A stretch of 64,000 nt of DNA from Aquarana catesbeiana (GCF_042186555.1 NC_133326.1:694162700-694226699), one strand, 5' to 3'. Positions 33,743 to 46,455 are shown, numbered from the stretch's first letter. Numbers and translations are program-made. The notes: a model not told the origin generated them from the letters alone.

Positions 33743-35584
33743 TTAACCGCTTCCACCTCACCCACTGTACAAAAATGGTGGGAGCTTTGCCATTCAGAGC
33801 CAACGTACCGATACATCACTCAGAACGAGTGCCCGCACATGGCTGATCATGTGATGTCTGTGATCACAGGACATAGCCAAGCACAGATTGGGATATGGGT
33901 GCTGTAATTGCCCATCCCGATCACATGATGGTTATGTCCAATAACAGCATTCACAGTGTAAACAGACATGTGTCTCTGTGAGAGTTCTCCCCGCTGAGCT
34001 TAGTGAGAGCTCAGTGCGAGGGGGGGAGTGGAGTGGGGAAAGCTGCAGCTCTGTGTGCAAGTGATGATTTTACACACAGAGCTGTCAGAGATCACACACA
34101 TCTGACACAGTGCCCATAACATCTGTACCAGTGCATAAAACATCTGCAATAGTGCAATAGTGTTTCATTGTGACATCAACATCTTTAAGTATCCACCAAT
34201 GGACAATCAACATCTGTCATAATGTACAAATGCACAAAAACATCTGTCAGTGTACCAGTGTTCCACCAATAAATAAATACAAATTTAAAGCGCCTCCGCC
34301 CCCCCTCCCACGTGCTCGCATGCAAAGGCCTACGCACACATTAGTCCCATATATGTAGGTAAACGGCAATCGCACCTCAAATGTGAGGTGTCATCGCGAA
34401 CGCCAGAGTGAGAGCAATAATTCTAGCACCAGACCTCCTGTGTAATTTTAAACTGGTAGTCAATAAAGGCTTATAAAGTGTTGCCTATGGAGATTTGTAA
34501 ATACCAAAGTGTGGCTCTATTCCACAAGCATGCATAATTTTAAAGCGTGACATGTTTGGTATCTATTTACACAGCGCAACACCATATTTTATATTTTACC
34601 AAAAATGTGGGTATTATATTATTTCTGTGTTTAAATTAAATTGAATTAAAATTCATTAATTCATAAATTTCATTAAAATGTATTTATGCGTTAGTGTGTA
34701 AAATTGTGTTTGAAAAACTGCTGTGCAAATACAGTGTGATATAAACATTTGCAAAACCCACCATTTTACTCTCTAGGGCCTCTACTACAACAATATATAA
34801 TGTTTGGGGATCAGTAAAAATACAGATTTTTACTTGTAAACAAAAATTGTCAGAAGAAGGCCTGGTCTTAAAGAGGATAATGCCTGAATGTACTCATTGG
34901 ATATTGCGCCTCTCTAGGTGGCTAGGGTGTGAAAAAGTCTCCTACATTTGGTATCACCATACTCAGGAGGAGTAACAGAATGTGTTTTGGGGTGTAGTTG
35001 CAAGTATGCCTATGCCGTGTGTGAGAAATAACGAATTTCTTAATTTTCCAAATAATTGTGGGAAAAAAAATATGACGTCTCTTACTAAATTCTTTGGAAT
35101 TTCTGATTTCCAAAAAGGGGTCATTTTGGGTGTATTTGTACTGTCTAGCAATTTTCAATGATTGGTACTATAGCTTACTCTAAAACTTTCACACAGACCA
35201 CACAGACCAAATAATATACACAGATTTAGGTTATTTTTACCAAAGAAATGTAGTAGTATAAATTTTGGTCAAAATTTATGAAGAAAAATTACTTATTTGC
35301 AAACATTTTTAACAGAACCTAAGAAAAACACATTAAAAACAATTTTTTTTTCAGAATTCAAAATTTTCGGTCTTTTTTCATTTGTAGCGCAAAAAAATTA
35401 AAACCCAGTGGTGATTAAATACCACCAAAAGAAAACTCTATTTGTGTGAAAAAAATTATAAAAAATAAATTTGGGTGCAGTGTTTCATGATCGCGCAATT
35501 GTCATTCAAAGTGCGAGAGCACTGAAAGCTGAAAATTGGCCTGGGCAAGAAGGGGGTGAAAGTGCCCGGTATTGAGGTGGTTAA
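33743..35584. mobile_element. TTAA-flanked element, copy 4
   Basis: TTAACCGCTTCCACC at the left, ATTGAGGTGGTTAA at the right. It is the best long reference copy here: it holds TGCCTATGGAGATTTG uninterrupted where another copy (42165-44506) is split by an insertion. No transposase. Confidence 0.75.
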
Positions 35585-35728
35585 AGATCATTTTCTATGT
35601 ATGTTTTGTACCCAGGGTGACGGCACACAAAGGGCTCATTTACACATGCTGCATGGACTGCTGTGCGATCCACAGAACAGACACACTATTACATGAAACA
35701 AACACAAGCTACATGCTTGCAAAAGTAA

Positions 35729-36186
35729 TGCTGCGTACACACGGTCGGCCTTTTCGTCTACAAAAGTCCGACGGACGCCAACGGACCAAAGCTGGCTGAC
35801 TATCCGATCATGTGTGGGCTTCCCCGGACTTTCAGCGGACTTTTCCAGCCGCAAATCTGACGGACTTTAGATTTGAAACATGCTTCAAATCTTTACGTCG
35901 TAACTACGCCAGACCCAGAAATCCGCTCGTCTGTATGCTAGTCCAATGGACAAAAACCCACGCTAGGGCAGCTATTGGCTACTGGCTATCAACTTCCTTA
36001 TTTTAGTCCGGTGTACGTCATCACGTACGAATCCGTCAGACTTTTGTGTGATCGTATGTAGGCAAGTCCGTTCATTAGAAAGTCTGCCGCAAGTCCACCA
36101 AAAGTCCGCCAAAAGTCTGTCGAAAGTCTGTCGAACGGGCTGTCGGACTTTTGTAGCCGAAAAGTTCCGACCGTGTGTACGCGGCA
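35729..36186. mobile_element. GTGTGTAC inverted-repeat element
   Basis: GCTGCGTACACACGGTCGG at the left is mirrored by CCGACCGTGTGTACGCGGC. The interior is rich in AAAGTCCG/CGGACTTT words in both orientations. No coding capacity. Confidence 0.8.
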
Positions 36187-37049
36187 TAACAGGCTGGGAT
36201 GTGCCACTTTTAGCTATACTTACTTGTCATTTGCAGAAATGTTTGCTTTAGGTAAAATTTAGGATCTCAACTCATGCTACACTTTTCAAATTTTAATATA
36301 AAACTACTGCCTAAAGTAAACAAAAAAAATAAACAGTTTGAAATCTTGGAGAGAGTTGGGATTTGTTTAAACCCCTATCAAGTACTGTGGCCAAATGGCA
36401 TGTTCACCCACCGCGGTGAATGGTGCATGATGTCATTCACTAGTGGCCGTATTAATACTGCTACCAGAGAGGGGACCAATTACCATCAGGAAAGTACTTT
36501 AAAGTTAGTTAATAAACTAAATACTTTGGGAGCTCCTCAGTTTAGTACTCTATATCTGAGACCAGCTTTCCACTTTTATATGTGAACAATATTTTTTTTA
36601 TTTTCTCTTTATTACTACCACTGCTAAGGAATGACAGCTTCCTGCTCAGGGCTGCAGTTGATAGGACTATAGCAGCCACTAGTGCCCTGTCCAACAATAT
36701 TGCATTCTTGGACACATTCATCATATAAATAGTGGGTGTGGGGATGCTGGGTGACGTCATTGGCCAAATATGACCATGTGGCCATATTTGGTGAATGTAG
36801 TCATCAAGCATTCCCAGCCACTTTGTCTACATTCAGCTGTGAGGATTAGACAGCAAGAATATTAAAAGAGGAGTATGGACAAAGCTCGTCCGGAGCGGGG
36901 TCCGGGGGACAGTTACACCTTGGATCAATGCTGCTGCCATCTAGGTGAGTATGATTGTTTATTATTTTAGATTCCTGCACTTTACTTTTAAGAAATGTTG
37001 CCCCAAGGCAGTGCAATATAATGGTGTAATACATGTAATACCAGTAAGT
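36187..37049. other. Non-coding region
   Basis: No gene. The segment 36478-36565 (GGAAAGTACTTTAAAGTTAG onward) is repeated in direct orientation at 38977-39062. Confidence 0.5.
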
Positions 37050-37112
37050 CAAACTGGTTTGAAGAAGCACTAAGGTCAGTGTGAAACGCATGCGTCACCT
37101 CCTGGGTTTGGA
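37050..37112 (+). ncRNA. Hammerhead-like motif c
   Basis: Order: helix I strand CAAACTGGT, core TTGAAGAA, stem II GCACT-loop-AGTGT, GAAA, helix III ACGCATGCGT, cleavage triplet GTC, then ACC followed by GGGTTTG closing helix I. Only the first core base (C to T) and one extra A depart from CTGANGA. Such motifs are known in Penelope-like elements. Activity is untested. Confidence 0.5.
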
Positions 37113-37787
37113 CACTCTGTCTTTGTTGGCTGTCATTTGCTATTTTTGGAATAAAATCGTTGGAACGTTCCTGTGGTGTGCAGCTGTTCTTTTCTTCCTA
37201 TTGATCATCGGTGGTGGGCCGTGGCTTGCACCCAGCACATTTGTACTGTAATGACTGCTCATCTGGAGCGGCATTTTCCTTGTTTGAATCTACTCATCAG
37301 TGAAGCCAAAGATTGAAACATACCAATGCAATGAGTAAGAAGAGAAGACAGAGAGAGGTAGAGGTGGAAAAAAAGATGATAGAGGGAATTGAAGTGAATG
37401 ATAGAAGTGGAGACATAGATTTGAGGGTGTCAATTACTGGGGGGAGGTGCCAATCCACCCCCATCAACCCTTCCCACCTAATCACCTGGCAAAATTAAAG
37501 AGGTAAACGTTGGTGGTCAAAGTTTTGGGGAAAAAAGGATTTCCTCTCAGTGGAACACATAAAGGGACAATTTGTCATTTAAAATAGACAATATTTTGTC
37601 ATTTTGCATCACCCAGAATGCCCAGACCTTAACCTCTAATGGATCTAAAGGAGAAATTGACTATGCTTTTGCAATAATTTGTTTGGTGTTCGTCAGAATA
37701 TACATACCACTTTTGAAGTGTGTCTTTGTAATAGCCTATGGTCTCTTGAGAAGCAATGCTTCCACTGGGTCTGCAGTAAGGCTGTGA
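37113..37787. other. Non-coding spacer
   Basis: GGAATAAAATCG near 37147-37158 contains a polyadenylation-like AATAAA downstream of the hammerhead-like motif. Nothing else recognised. Confidence 0.45.
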
Positions 37788-37795
37788 TGTAGAAG

Positions 37796-38828
37796 CAGTG
37801 GCAGCTGGTGCTCAAAATTTTGGGGGGCGCAAACAACCTGAAAAATTCTAAAAAAAAACATCAATTGCAGCCACTGTACCATCAAATGCAGCCACTGTGC
37901 CATCAAACGCAGCCACTGTGCCCATCAATTGCCGCCACTGTGCCATCAAATGCAGCCACTGTGCTATATCAAATGCCCCCACTGTGCTATATCAAATGCT
38001 CCCACTGTGCCATCAAATGCTGTCACTGTGCCATCAATAGCTGCCACTGTGCCCCATCAAATACAGCTACTGTGCCCATCTTTTACAGCCACTGTGCCCA
38101 TCTTATGCAGCCACTGTGCCCCATTAATTGCAGCCACTGTTCAGCATCGAATGGAGCCACTGTGCCCATCATATGCAGCCACTGTAACATCATATGCAGC
38201 CACTCTGCCCTTTAAATGCAGCCACTCTGCCCATCAAATGCAGCCTCACTGTGCCCATCAAATTCAGCCTCACTGTGCCCCATCAAATGCTCCCACTGTG
38301 CCCCATCAAACGCAGCCACTGTGCCATATCAAATGCTGCCAGTGTGCCCACCGTCTGTACTTACCCTGTCTCGGTGGTGGTGGAACAGCTCCTCGATGTC
38401 TTCTCCCATCCTTTCTTCCTGTCCCTGATAGGCGTCCAATCATAGTGCCTGTCGTTTCAGCCAATCAGGTGACGGGTAACACATACGAGCACCTGATTGG
38501 CGGAGAGGCAGTTTAGTGTTAGGAAAGTGAATGTTCAATCGCTTTTCTAACACAGCTGAGTGACCCACAAGTGCCCAGCATGGCGCTGGCAGGTCACCTT
38601 TTTTGACGCATATTAGAGCCTATGGCTCTAATCAGATGCTTAAAAAAAAACCCTGCCGCTGTAATTCAGGCGCCTGGCCCCCGAAAAGGGACTGGGCGCC
38701 TGAATAGGGGTTGGCAGCGGCGGCCATACATAGATTCATGCAATGCATGAATCTATCTATTGGTTCTAGAGGGGGTGGCTGAAAAGAGCAGGCGGCGCCT
38801 GTGCGCCCTTATGGGCACACCGCCACTG
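37796..38828. mobile_element. Non-autonomous hAT-type element with 8-bp TSD and minisatellite
   Basis: CAGTGGCAGCTGG at the left, CACACCGCCACTG at the right, flanked by TGTAGAAG at 37788-37795 and 38829-38836. No transposase; the frames inside come from the tandem repeat. Confidence 0.9.
37862..38350. repeat. Minisatellite, ~21-bp unit
   Basis: Around 20 units of GCAGCCACTGTGCCATCAAA and variants with an extra CC or ATAT. Confidence 0.9.
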
Positions 38829-38836
38829 TGTAGAAG

Positions 38837-40831
38837 TGTTTGCAACTTGCCATAAATGTTCTTGCAGAAGTCACATATTACAAGACTAGTATGGTGAAGG
38901 GTACCTAATTCATTACAAACCTGAAAACACAGAGAAAAATTTGTGGTGACTTTGGCTACCCGAGTGGGAACCAAGTAACATTGGGAAAGTACTTTAATAT
39001 TAGTTAATAAATCAAATACTTCGGGGAGCTCAGTTTAGTACTTTGCCATTTCTGAGACCAGCTAAAACTTTGGAGAAGCTCAATTTAGATTTCTGACATA
39101 CCAGGTATGAAATATTGTCCAAATGTGGCCAAGTGGCAATATTTAGGCAATGTTGTAACTAACCTATTTACTTTTGTGGCTGTGGACTCCCAGCTGTGAA
39201 AGTGAATGGGGCAGGTGACATCAGTGGTTAGTAAGGACATAGCGAGTCCAAGTACCCGGTGCTTCCTTTGCAACCATTGACAAACAGAGGCCGCCATGTA
39301 CAATGCTGAACACCCTAAATGTTCAATTTTCAAAAACATCCAAACAGCCAATTTTCAGTCCACACTTTTGAGACCAAACACTGAACTCATCCCTATTTGA
39401 AACAAAAAAACTCATATTTAACCTTAGCAGTGGAAACTGTTTAGTTTTCTGAATACTTGGAAAGTGGACTAGGGAACTTTTCTATTTTTTGTGCATTGCC
39501 CTACCTATATTGCCCTGACATATCATTTTAGAGGAGACTAACCTATAAATATATATTTTTTTAATTACTTGATAATTAGAAAACAAGTGTTCATCTGACA
39601 ACACATCCTGAGATTCCCTGTAGATTCACCAACACTGCCTTCCTCTGTGCCTCTGTCTATATATATATATATATAGTGGCTGTAATAACAATGTGTGGTA
39701 TTACTGGAATACCGATATGAGAAGAAGAGACAGACATGGACATAAATCATTTTATTTCAGGAAAAGTGGTAAGAGAGAACCTTAATTTATTCTCCTTTTG
39801 GAGTGTGACAAACATAATTTTTATTTTTTTTAACATTCTAGCTGCCCTTCTAGCGCATTATTAACCAATGTTCCCTTAATTACAAGAATGGTATGTCGTT
39901 ATATTGCATTTTTCATAAAAAAACTGATTGATTTCCTTTACATATTTCTTCTTACATATCTCTATGATATTTTATTGGCTTCTTCATACATTTTTACATG
40001 CTAGCTAAAAGACATTTCCAACCGAAAATCGTATTCAAGCAAATTAGGAAACAGCAATATTTTGATATGCCTGTACTAATTATTATTATTATTATTATCC
40101 TGTATATGTAGTGTGCATATACAACTGTCCAATTTTCATAGAATGTATGACTCAAGCTTACATGGATTTCAGAATTCCTGGGATTCGCCATACTGTATAT
40201 CAAACAAATTTCCTCACCAAAATAAATTCAGGTAATTTTTTAAAAATTCAGATTACTAGTTATTCTAATTTAACATTGCTTTTGACAGAAATAAATAAAA
40301 AAATCACTACAGTGTTGAAAAATAGCAAATAAATAAATATAACATATACAATTACTGCACAAATCATGTTGTAAATTCATATTTTTTGGGGGGGGAAGGG
40401 TAATTACCTTCCCTTTTCAATCTGTAGATGTTGTTATTTTCTGTAAAAATAAATATAATATGGCAACCTGAAGGTGTTCTGTACAGAATGCCTCCATAAA
40501 TGTTATGTCCTGCTAGCGTAATTGGTTCACTTATTTTCCCAGAAATTCTTACTCCTTGACTGTGCAAGATACAAGTTATTATTTTAGGCATCCCCTGGAA
40601 TGCCAATTTTAGATTTGGTCAGATACTCTCTAAGGGTTAAACACGTGCACTTGGTGATTATTATGAACCAGACCCTTCCATTCAAAATAAGTCTGGTAAT
40701 GCCCTGGTGAAACAAATAGTTATTTCTTCAGAACAACAAAAGGTAGGAATCTGCAATAGTTTGTTAAAATCATTGCAATGTACATTGATCACCCAGAGGG
40801 GGTTGCTTTTTCAACAAGAGTGTAGTTGTTC
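38837..40831. other. Mostly unstructured non-coding region
   Basis: Contains the direct-repeat partner of 36478-36565 (38977-39062), (TA)n near 39660-39676 and (ATT)n near 40078-40097. No gene seen. Confidence 0.5.
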
Positions 40832-41962
40832 TTGAATTACTTTCGGACCACCCGCCATCGTTATACGATGGTACTTTGGCATAGAATATCGGGGTAAATG
40901 CAGCAGATAGCTGCCAAAACCCTGGTATATTATTAACAAGCTGAGGGTTCTCTTTCTGATAAAAGTGGTCTCCATGGCAGATTCACCACTAGATCACTTT
41001 TATTGGGGGCAGGAGGTGGGGGCAGCAGGAGACTCCACTGCGCTCTGGTCATCTCCGCCGCTTACCGGAGCCGTCGGTACAGTAGCTGCGGAGCCGATGT
41101 GGTCCTCTCCCCTCTGAGACATGGAGCTGAGTAAGGGAATAATCATTCCCTTACTCAGCTCCATGTCTCAGAGGGGAGAGGACCCCATCGGCTCTGCAGC
41201 TACTGTACTGACGGCTCCGGTAAGTGGCGGAGATGACCAGAGCGCGGCGGGGTCTCCTGATTCATACTCTGTATGAACAGCGATCTGTCATCTCCCCTGC
41301 GCATTCCTCTCCCCCCTTCAGTTAGAACACACAATAGGGAACACATTAACCCCTTGATCGCCCCCTAGTGTTAACCCCTTCACTGCCAGTGACATTTTTA
41401 CAGTAATCAATGTATTTTTATAGCAGTGATCGCTGTATTAATGCCAATGGTCCCAAAAATGTGTCAAAATTGTCCAATGTGTCCGCCATAATGTCGCAGT
41501 CCCGATAAAAATCACAGATCACCGCCATTACTAGTAAAAAAAAATTAATAAAAAAATGCTATAAAACTATCCCCTATTTTGTAGACGCTATAACTTTTGC
41601 GCAAACCAATCAATATACCCTTATTGTGATTTTTTTTAACCAAAAATATGTAGAAGAATACATATCGGCCTAAACTGAGAAAAAAAAAAGATTTTTTATA
41701 TATTTTTAGGGGATATTTATTATAACAAAAAGTAAAAATAATGCGTTTTTTTTCAAAATTGTCGTTCTTTTTTCGTTTATAGCGTAAAAAATAAAAACCG
41801 CAGAGGTGATCAAATACCACCAAAAGAAAGCTCTATTTGTGGGAAAAAAAGGACGTCAATTTTGTTTGGGTGCAACGTCGCATGACCACGCAATTGTCCG
41901 TTAAAGCGAGAAAGTGCTCTGGTCAGGAAGGGGGTAAAATCTTCCGGGGCTGAAGCGGTTAA
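40832..41962. mobile_element. TTAA-family element, copy 5, with long hairpin
   Basis: The right end GCTGAAGCGGTTAA is clear. The left end is probably the decayed TTGAATTACTTTCGG at 40832. The interior carries the family stretch (TTAGAACACACAATAGGG, TGCCAGTGACATTTTTAC) and a 115-bp-arm hairpin. Confidence 0.6.
41026..41259. repeat. Near-perfect hairpin, 115-bp arms, 4-nt loop
   Basis: 41026-41140 pairs with 41145-41259; the loop is AATC. Arms are equal in length with about seven mismatches, mostly C/T or G/A. Confidence 0.95.
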
Positions 41963-42340
41963 AGACTTTTTTTTATTGCATTTAAGTGTAAATGTGAGAT
42001 CTGAGGTCTTTTTGACTCAAGATCTCACATTTAAGAGGTCCTGTCATGCTTTTTTTCTATTACAAGGGATGTTTACATCCCTTGTAATAGGAATAAAAGT
42101 GACCCAATTTTACTTTTTAAAGGGAAAATGTAAAAATAAAAAATAAAAAGTTAAAAATATAAGATAAAAAATTGAAAGCACCCAGTTTGCGCATAGAAGT
42201 GAATGCAAACATAAGTCGCGCCCACATATGAAAACAGTGTTCAAACCACACATGTGAAGTATCGCCATGATCGTTAGACCAAGAACAATACTTCTAGCAT
42301 ACCTACTCTGTAACTCTAAGCATGTAACCTGTAGAAAATT
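41963..42340. repeat. Left part of a TTAA-family element with twin hairpins
   Basis: AATGTGAGATCT/AGATCTCACATT (41991-42002, 42020-42031) is followed by CTATTACAAGGGATGT/ACATCCCTTGTAATAG (42057-42072, 42075-42090). The following text matches copy 4. It continues at 44137 after the nested copy. Confidence 0.7.
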
Positions 42341-42597
42341 TTAACTGCTTGCTTACCACGATCCCATGAGCCGCCGTAGCTATACGCATAGTTGCCAACA
42401 TTGCAAAAAAAATTTGAGACACTTTTTTGCATGTAGGCGGAGCCTTGCTATAATTAGGGGGTGTGGCATTCTTTTGTAGGCGGGGCATACAGAAAATGTG
42501 ACGCGACATGATGGAAAATGGGCGTGGTTTGGTGCAATAGTGGGCGTGTCTTAAATGGGCGTGTCCTGGAAGGGGTGTGGTATGAGATGAATTTGGG

Positions 42598-42718
42598 ATG
42601 GAGGGAGAAAGAAAGAAAGAGGGAGAGAAAGAAAGAGAGAAAGAAAGAGGGAGAGAAAGAAAAAGGAAAAGGGAGAGAAAGAGAGAAAGAAAAAGAGAGA
42701 AAGAAAGAGGGATGGAGG
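42598..42718. repeat. Purine tract (GAAA/GGGA)n
   Basis: About 120 bases of pure or nearly pure purine: GAGAAAGAAAGAAAGAGGGA-like units. The Arg/Lys/Glu-rich open frames here are artefacts. Confidence 0.9.
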
Positions 42719-43004
42719 GACAGCAGGCCCAGATCCTACACCACAATAGAAATGTGTATTCCAGAAAGTTTAACAATCAGCAGATAAAGATACTCCAAAC
42801 ACCTGGTGTTAGCGCTTCAATCATCCCAGCACCAAGGTTGTTATGGTTTCAGGATGATTGAAGTGCATTATTTATATTATTACATTGTAATATAGAATGA
42901 AATTATTCAACTCACCATAATGCAGAATCAGTGGAAGCCCTGAGTGTGTCACCTGCCACGTCGCCTGCCACCGGATGCCATCAGGTGTCCCCAGCAGAGT
43001 CCCT

Positions 43005-43397
43005 CCTTACATCAGGCATTGCCAGCGGAGTCCCCCTTATATCAGGCATTGCCAGCGGAGTCCCCCCTTATATCAGACATTGCCAGCAGAGTCCTCCCTT
43101 ACATCAGGCATTGCCAGTGGAGTCCCCACTTACATCAGGCATTGCCAGCGGAGTCCCCCCTTACATCAGGCATTGCCAGCAGAGTCCTCCCTTACATCAG
43201 GCATTGCCAGCGGAGTCCCCCCTACATCATGCATTGCCAGCAGAGTCCCCACTTACATCAGGCATTGCCAGCAGAGTCCCCCCTTACATCAGGCATTGAC
43301 AGTGGAGTCCCCACTTACATCAGGCATTGCCAGTGGAGTCCTCCTTTACATCAGACTTTGACAGCGGAGTCCTCCTTTACATCAGGTATTGCCAGCG
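43005..43397. repeat. Minisatellite, ~31-bp unit
   Basis: About a dozen units of CATCAGGCATTGCCAGCGGA plus GTCCCCCCTTA. Confidence 0.9.
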
Positions 43398-44136
43398 GTG
43401 GAGAGATAGATTGTGATTTCCTAATAGCTAGGAATCACGATCTGTCATTTCCTCTAGGTCAGTCCCATCCCCTACAGTTAGAACACACAATCAGGGAACG
43501 CAATTAACCCCTTGATCACCCCCATAGTGTTAACCCCTTCCCTGCCAGTGTCATTTTTACAGTTATCAGTGCATTTGTATAGCACTGTTCTCTGTATAAA
43601 TGCCAATGGTCCCGAAAATGTGTCAAAAGTGTTCGATGTGTCCGTCATAATGTCGCAGTCCTGATAAAAATCGCTGATCGCCACCATTACTAGTAAAAAA
43701 AAAATAATAAAAATGCTATAAATCTATCCCCTATTTTGTAGACGCTATAACTTTTGCGCAAACCAATCAATATACACTTATTGCAATTTTTCTTACCAAA
43801 AATATGTAGAAGAATACATATCAGCCTAAACTGAGAAAAAAATTAGCTTTTTTAAAAAAATTAAAAGTAGATATTTATTATAGCAAAAAGTACAAAATAT
43901 TGTGTTTTTTCAAAACTGGCGCTCTTTTTTTGTTTATAGCACAACAAATAAAAACCACACAGATGATCAAATACCACCAAAAGAAAGCTCTATTTGTGGG
44001 AAAAAAAGGACATCAATTTTGTTTGGGTGAAGCACCGCATGACCGCGCAATTGTCAGTTAAAATGACGCAGTGCCAAATCGCAAAAAAATGGCCTGGTCA
44101 TTCAGCAGCCAAATCTTCCAGGGCTGAAGTGGTTAA

Positions 44137-44506
44137 ACATCGCCTATGGAGATTTTTACATGTCAAAGTTTGTCGCCATTCCACAAGCAATTTTGAAGCA
44201 TGACATGTTGGGTATCAATTTACTCGGCATAACATCTTCTTTCACAATATTAAAAAAAATGGGCTAACTTTACTGTTGTCTTATTTTTTCATTCAAAAAG
44301 TGTATTTTTTCCCCAAAAAATGCGCTTGTAAAACCGCTGCGCAAATAAGGTGTGACATAAAGTATTGCAATGACCGCCATTTTATTCTCTAGGGTGTCTG
44401 AAAAAAATATATAATGTTTGGGGGTTCTAAGCAATTTTCTAGCAAAAAGAAATGATTTTAACTTGTAAACACCAAGTTTGAAAAATAAGCTTGGTCCTTA
44501 AGTAGT
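44137..44506. repeat. Right part of the split TTAA-family element
   Basis: ACATCGCCTATGGAGATTTT through AATGTTTGGGGGTTCTAAGC to GGTCCTTAAGTAGTCAA, a decayed right end. It continues 41963-42340. Confidence 0.7.
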
Positions 44507-44625
44507 CAAAACAGAAAGCTTGTCCAACCCATCTGAAAGATATAGTTTTTTTACTGTAGAATAATGAACCACACAGACCTTCCAATATTTTGAGGAGAAA
44601 ATAGGTACCAGTAGCCCAGCACAAC

Positions 44626-45189
44626 TATACTGTATTGTCAAAAGTATTGGGATGCCTGCCTTTACACGCACATGACTTTAATGGCATCCCAGTCTTAGTC
44701 CGTAGGGTTCAATATTGAGTTGGCCCACCCTTTGCAGCTATAACAGCTTCAACTCTTCTGGGAAGGCTGTCCACAAGGTTTAGGAGTGTGTCTATGGGAA
44801 TGTTTGACCATTCTTCCAGGAGCGCATTTGTGAGGTCAGGCACTGATGTTGGACGGGAAGGTCTGGCTTGCAGTCTCCACTCTAATTCATCCCAAAGGTG
44901 TTCTATCAAGTTGAGGTCAAGACTCTGTGCAGGCCAGTCACGTTACTCCACTCCAAACTTACTCATCCATGTCTTTATGGACCTTGCTTCGAACACTGGT
45001 CCAAATCATTTGGTGGAGGGTGGATTATGGTGTGGGGTTGTATTTCAGGGGTTGGACTTGGCCCCTTAGTTCCAGTGAAGGGAACTCTTAAGGCATCAGC
45101 ATACCAAGATACTGTGGACAATTTCATGCTCTCAGCTTTGTGAGAAAAGTTTGGGGATGCCCCCTTGCTGTTTCAACATGGCTGCACAC
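44626..45189. mobile_element. Tc1/mariner derivative, copy 2, truncated
   Basis: TATACTGTATTGTCAAAAGT at the left, then the same inverted terminal repeat as copy 1 (with the transposase C-terminus on the minus strand, IEHLWDELEWRLQARPSRPT), then ATTATGGTGTGGGG on the plus strand. It stops at about 45189 (CAACATGGCTGCACAC), before the right end. Confidence 0.8.
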
Positions 45190-45849
45190 TTTATTCATGA
45201 CCACCTTGGCCCCTGAGGGCCAATCTAATTAAACAGTTCAAAGAGAGGGGGTTTTCAAATTTTCAAAGAAGTGTGGAGTGCAGGTGGTCTGGTCAGACTT
45301 GAAAGGAATCGTAAAGAATGTAATTAGGCCATTAATTATGATACCCGAACATCAAAAGAGATCGTAAGTAATTATTGTTTATGGTAAATATCATTCTTCA
45401 AATGGTTCTTGAAAATGTCACGTGACGTGTGACGAAATGTCACGTGTCAGTTTTTCTGAATCTTTTATGAGCACCACCAATATGGATTTCTATATGATAC
45501 AGCAGATCCACTAGGAATAAGGATTCATTTACCCACTAGTGGATTTACATGCTCCTTAAAAGGGAAGGAGAATATTGACCTGCGGAAGGTCAAACGTGGA
45601 GGTGGGCACTTAGTTTGGAAGGTGGAGGGGCACTGGAGGTGATTTGCGACATTTGCACACAGTTCACTGAAAAGGTTTTCTATGTTTGGACTTTATTTAC
45701 TGTGTTTTAATATCGCATGTGATATTGTCACTGGAATCACAGAGATGTCATGATGTGATGTAAATGCTGCCCTGACACATGTATATGCTGTTCTGACACT
45801 GGAATCACATGCTTTGATGTATATGATGTTTTGTTATGCATAGTTATTA

Positions 45850-45894
<45 letters not shown>

Positions 45895-46040
45895 ATCTAT
45901 ATATCACAGTGTATTGTAATTTATTTTAGTGATATATAGTGGAGGCACTTTACTTTAACAATTATAGGGGTACCATCCTTTCACATTACACGTTGAGCAC
46001 CAAATAAGAACACAATTAGGTACACAAAAGCAGACCCTAA
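45190..46040. other. Non-coding region
   Basis: Contains GACCTGCGGAAGGTC followed by AAACG near 45576-45595 and (TA)n at 45854-45892. No gene. Confidence 0.5.
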
Positions 46041-46446
46041 TGCCGGCCATACACGGTTCAAATTTCATAAGAATTTTCTTTCGAAAATCGTATGAAAGAA
46101 TTTTCGTATGAATTTCGCACCATTAGTGGGCTGCAACAATGGCCGGTTTTCGTGCGGCAATCAAATTTGAGGAATCGGACATGTTGAAAATTTTTAGAAA
46201 AACGAACGATTTTCTAATCAATGATGGGAAAATCGTGCAAGAAATGTAATAAGAAAAGAAAATTTACGGAGAGAAAAGAAGATTCCCGGCCAAGAAAATT
46301 ATTTTCTGTAGCAACATGCAGTGAAATTGAAGGCATGGTCGGCCGAATTTCGAAAATCAATGGTGGCATCATCAGATCACAAAAAAAACAAACTTTCTGA
46401 TTTTGAAAAGAAAATTTGTTCGAAACTCAACCGTGTATGGCCTGCT
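46041..46446. mobile_element. Inverted-repeat element (GGCCATACACGG ends)
   Basis: TGCCGGCCATACACGGTT at the left is mirrored by AACCGTGTATGGCC. AAAATCGT/ACGATTTT words recur in both orientations. It adjoins the next element. Confidence 0.75.
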
Positions 46447-46455
46447 TAACACTTA

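Larger units (their letters stand above)
42341..44136. mobile_element. TTAA-flanked element, copy 6, inserted in another copy
   Basis: TTAACTGCTTGCTTACC at the left, GGCTGAAGTGGTTAA at the right. Left flank (GTAGAAAATT) and right flank (ACATCGCCTATGG) are adjacent, with a single TTAA, in the equivalent site of related copies. It contains a GAAA-rich tract and a minisatellite. Confidence 0.8.

Noticed and set aside
37808..38516. Cys/His-rich open frames up to 195 codons, superficially like zinc fingers
   Set aside because: They are translations of the ~21-bp tandem repeat in a hAT element; spacing does not fit a zinc finger.
42518..42861. Lys/Glu/Arg-rich coiled-coil-like frames
   Set aside because: Product of a simple purine tract.
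42944..43507. Open frame of 187 codons with repeated LHQALPAESP
   Set aside because: Translation of the ~31-bp minisatellite; overlapping frames are equally open.
45576..45595. Hairpin GACCTGCGGAAGGTC followed by AAACG as a sixth hammerhead-like motif
   Set aside because: No CTGATGA-like box precedes it and no helix I partner was seen.
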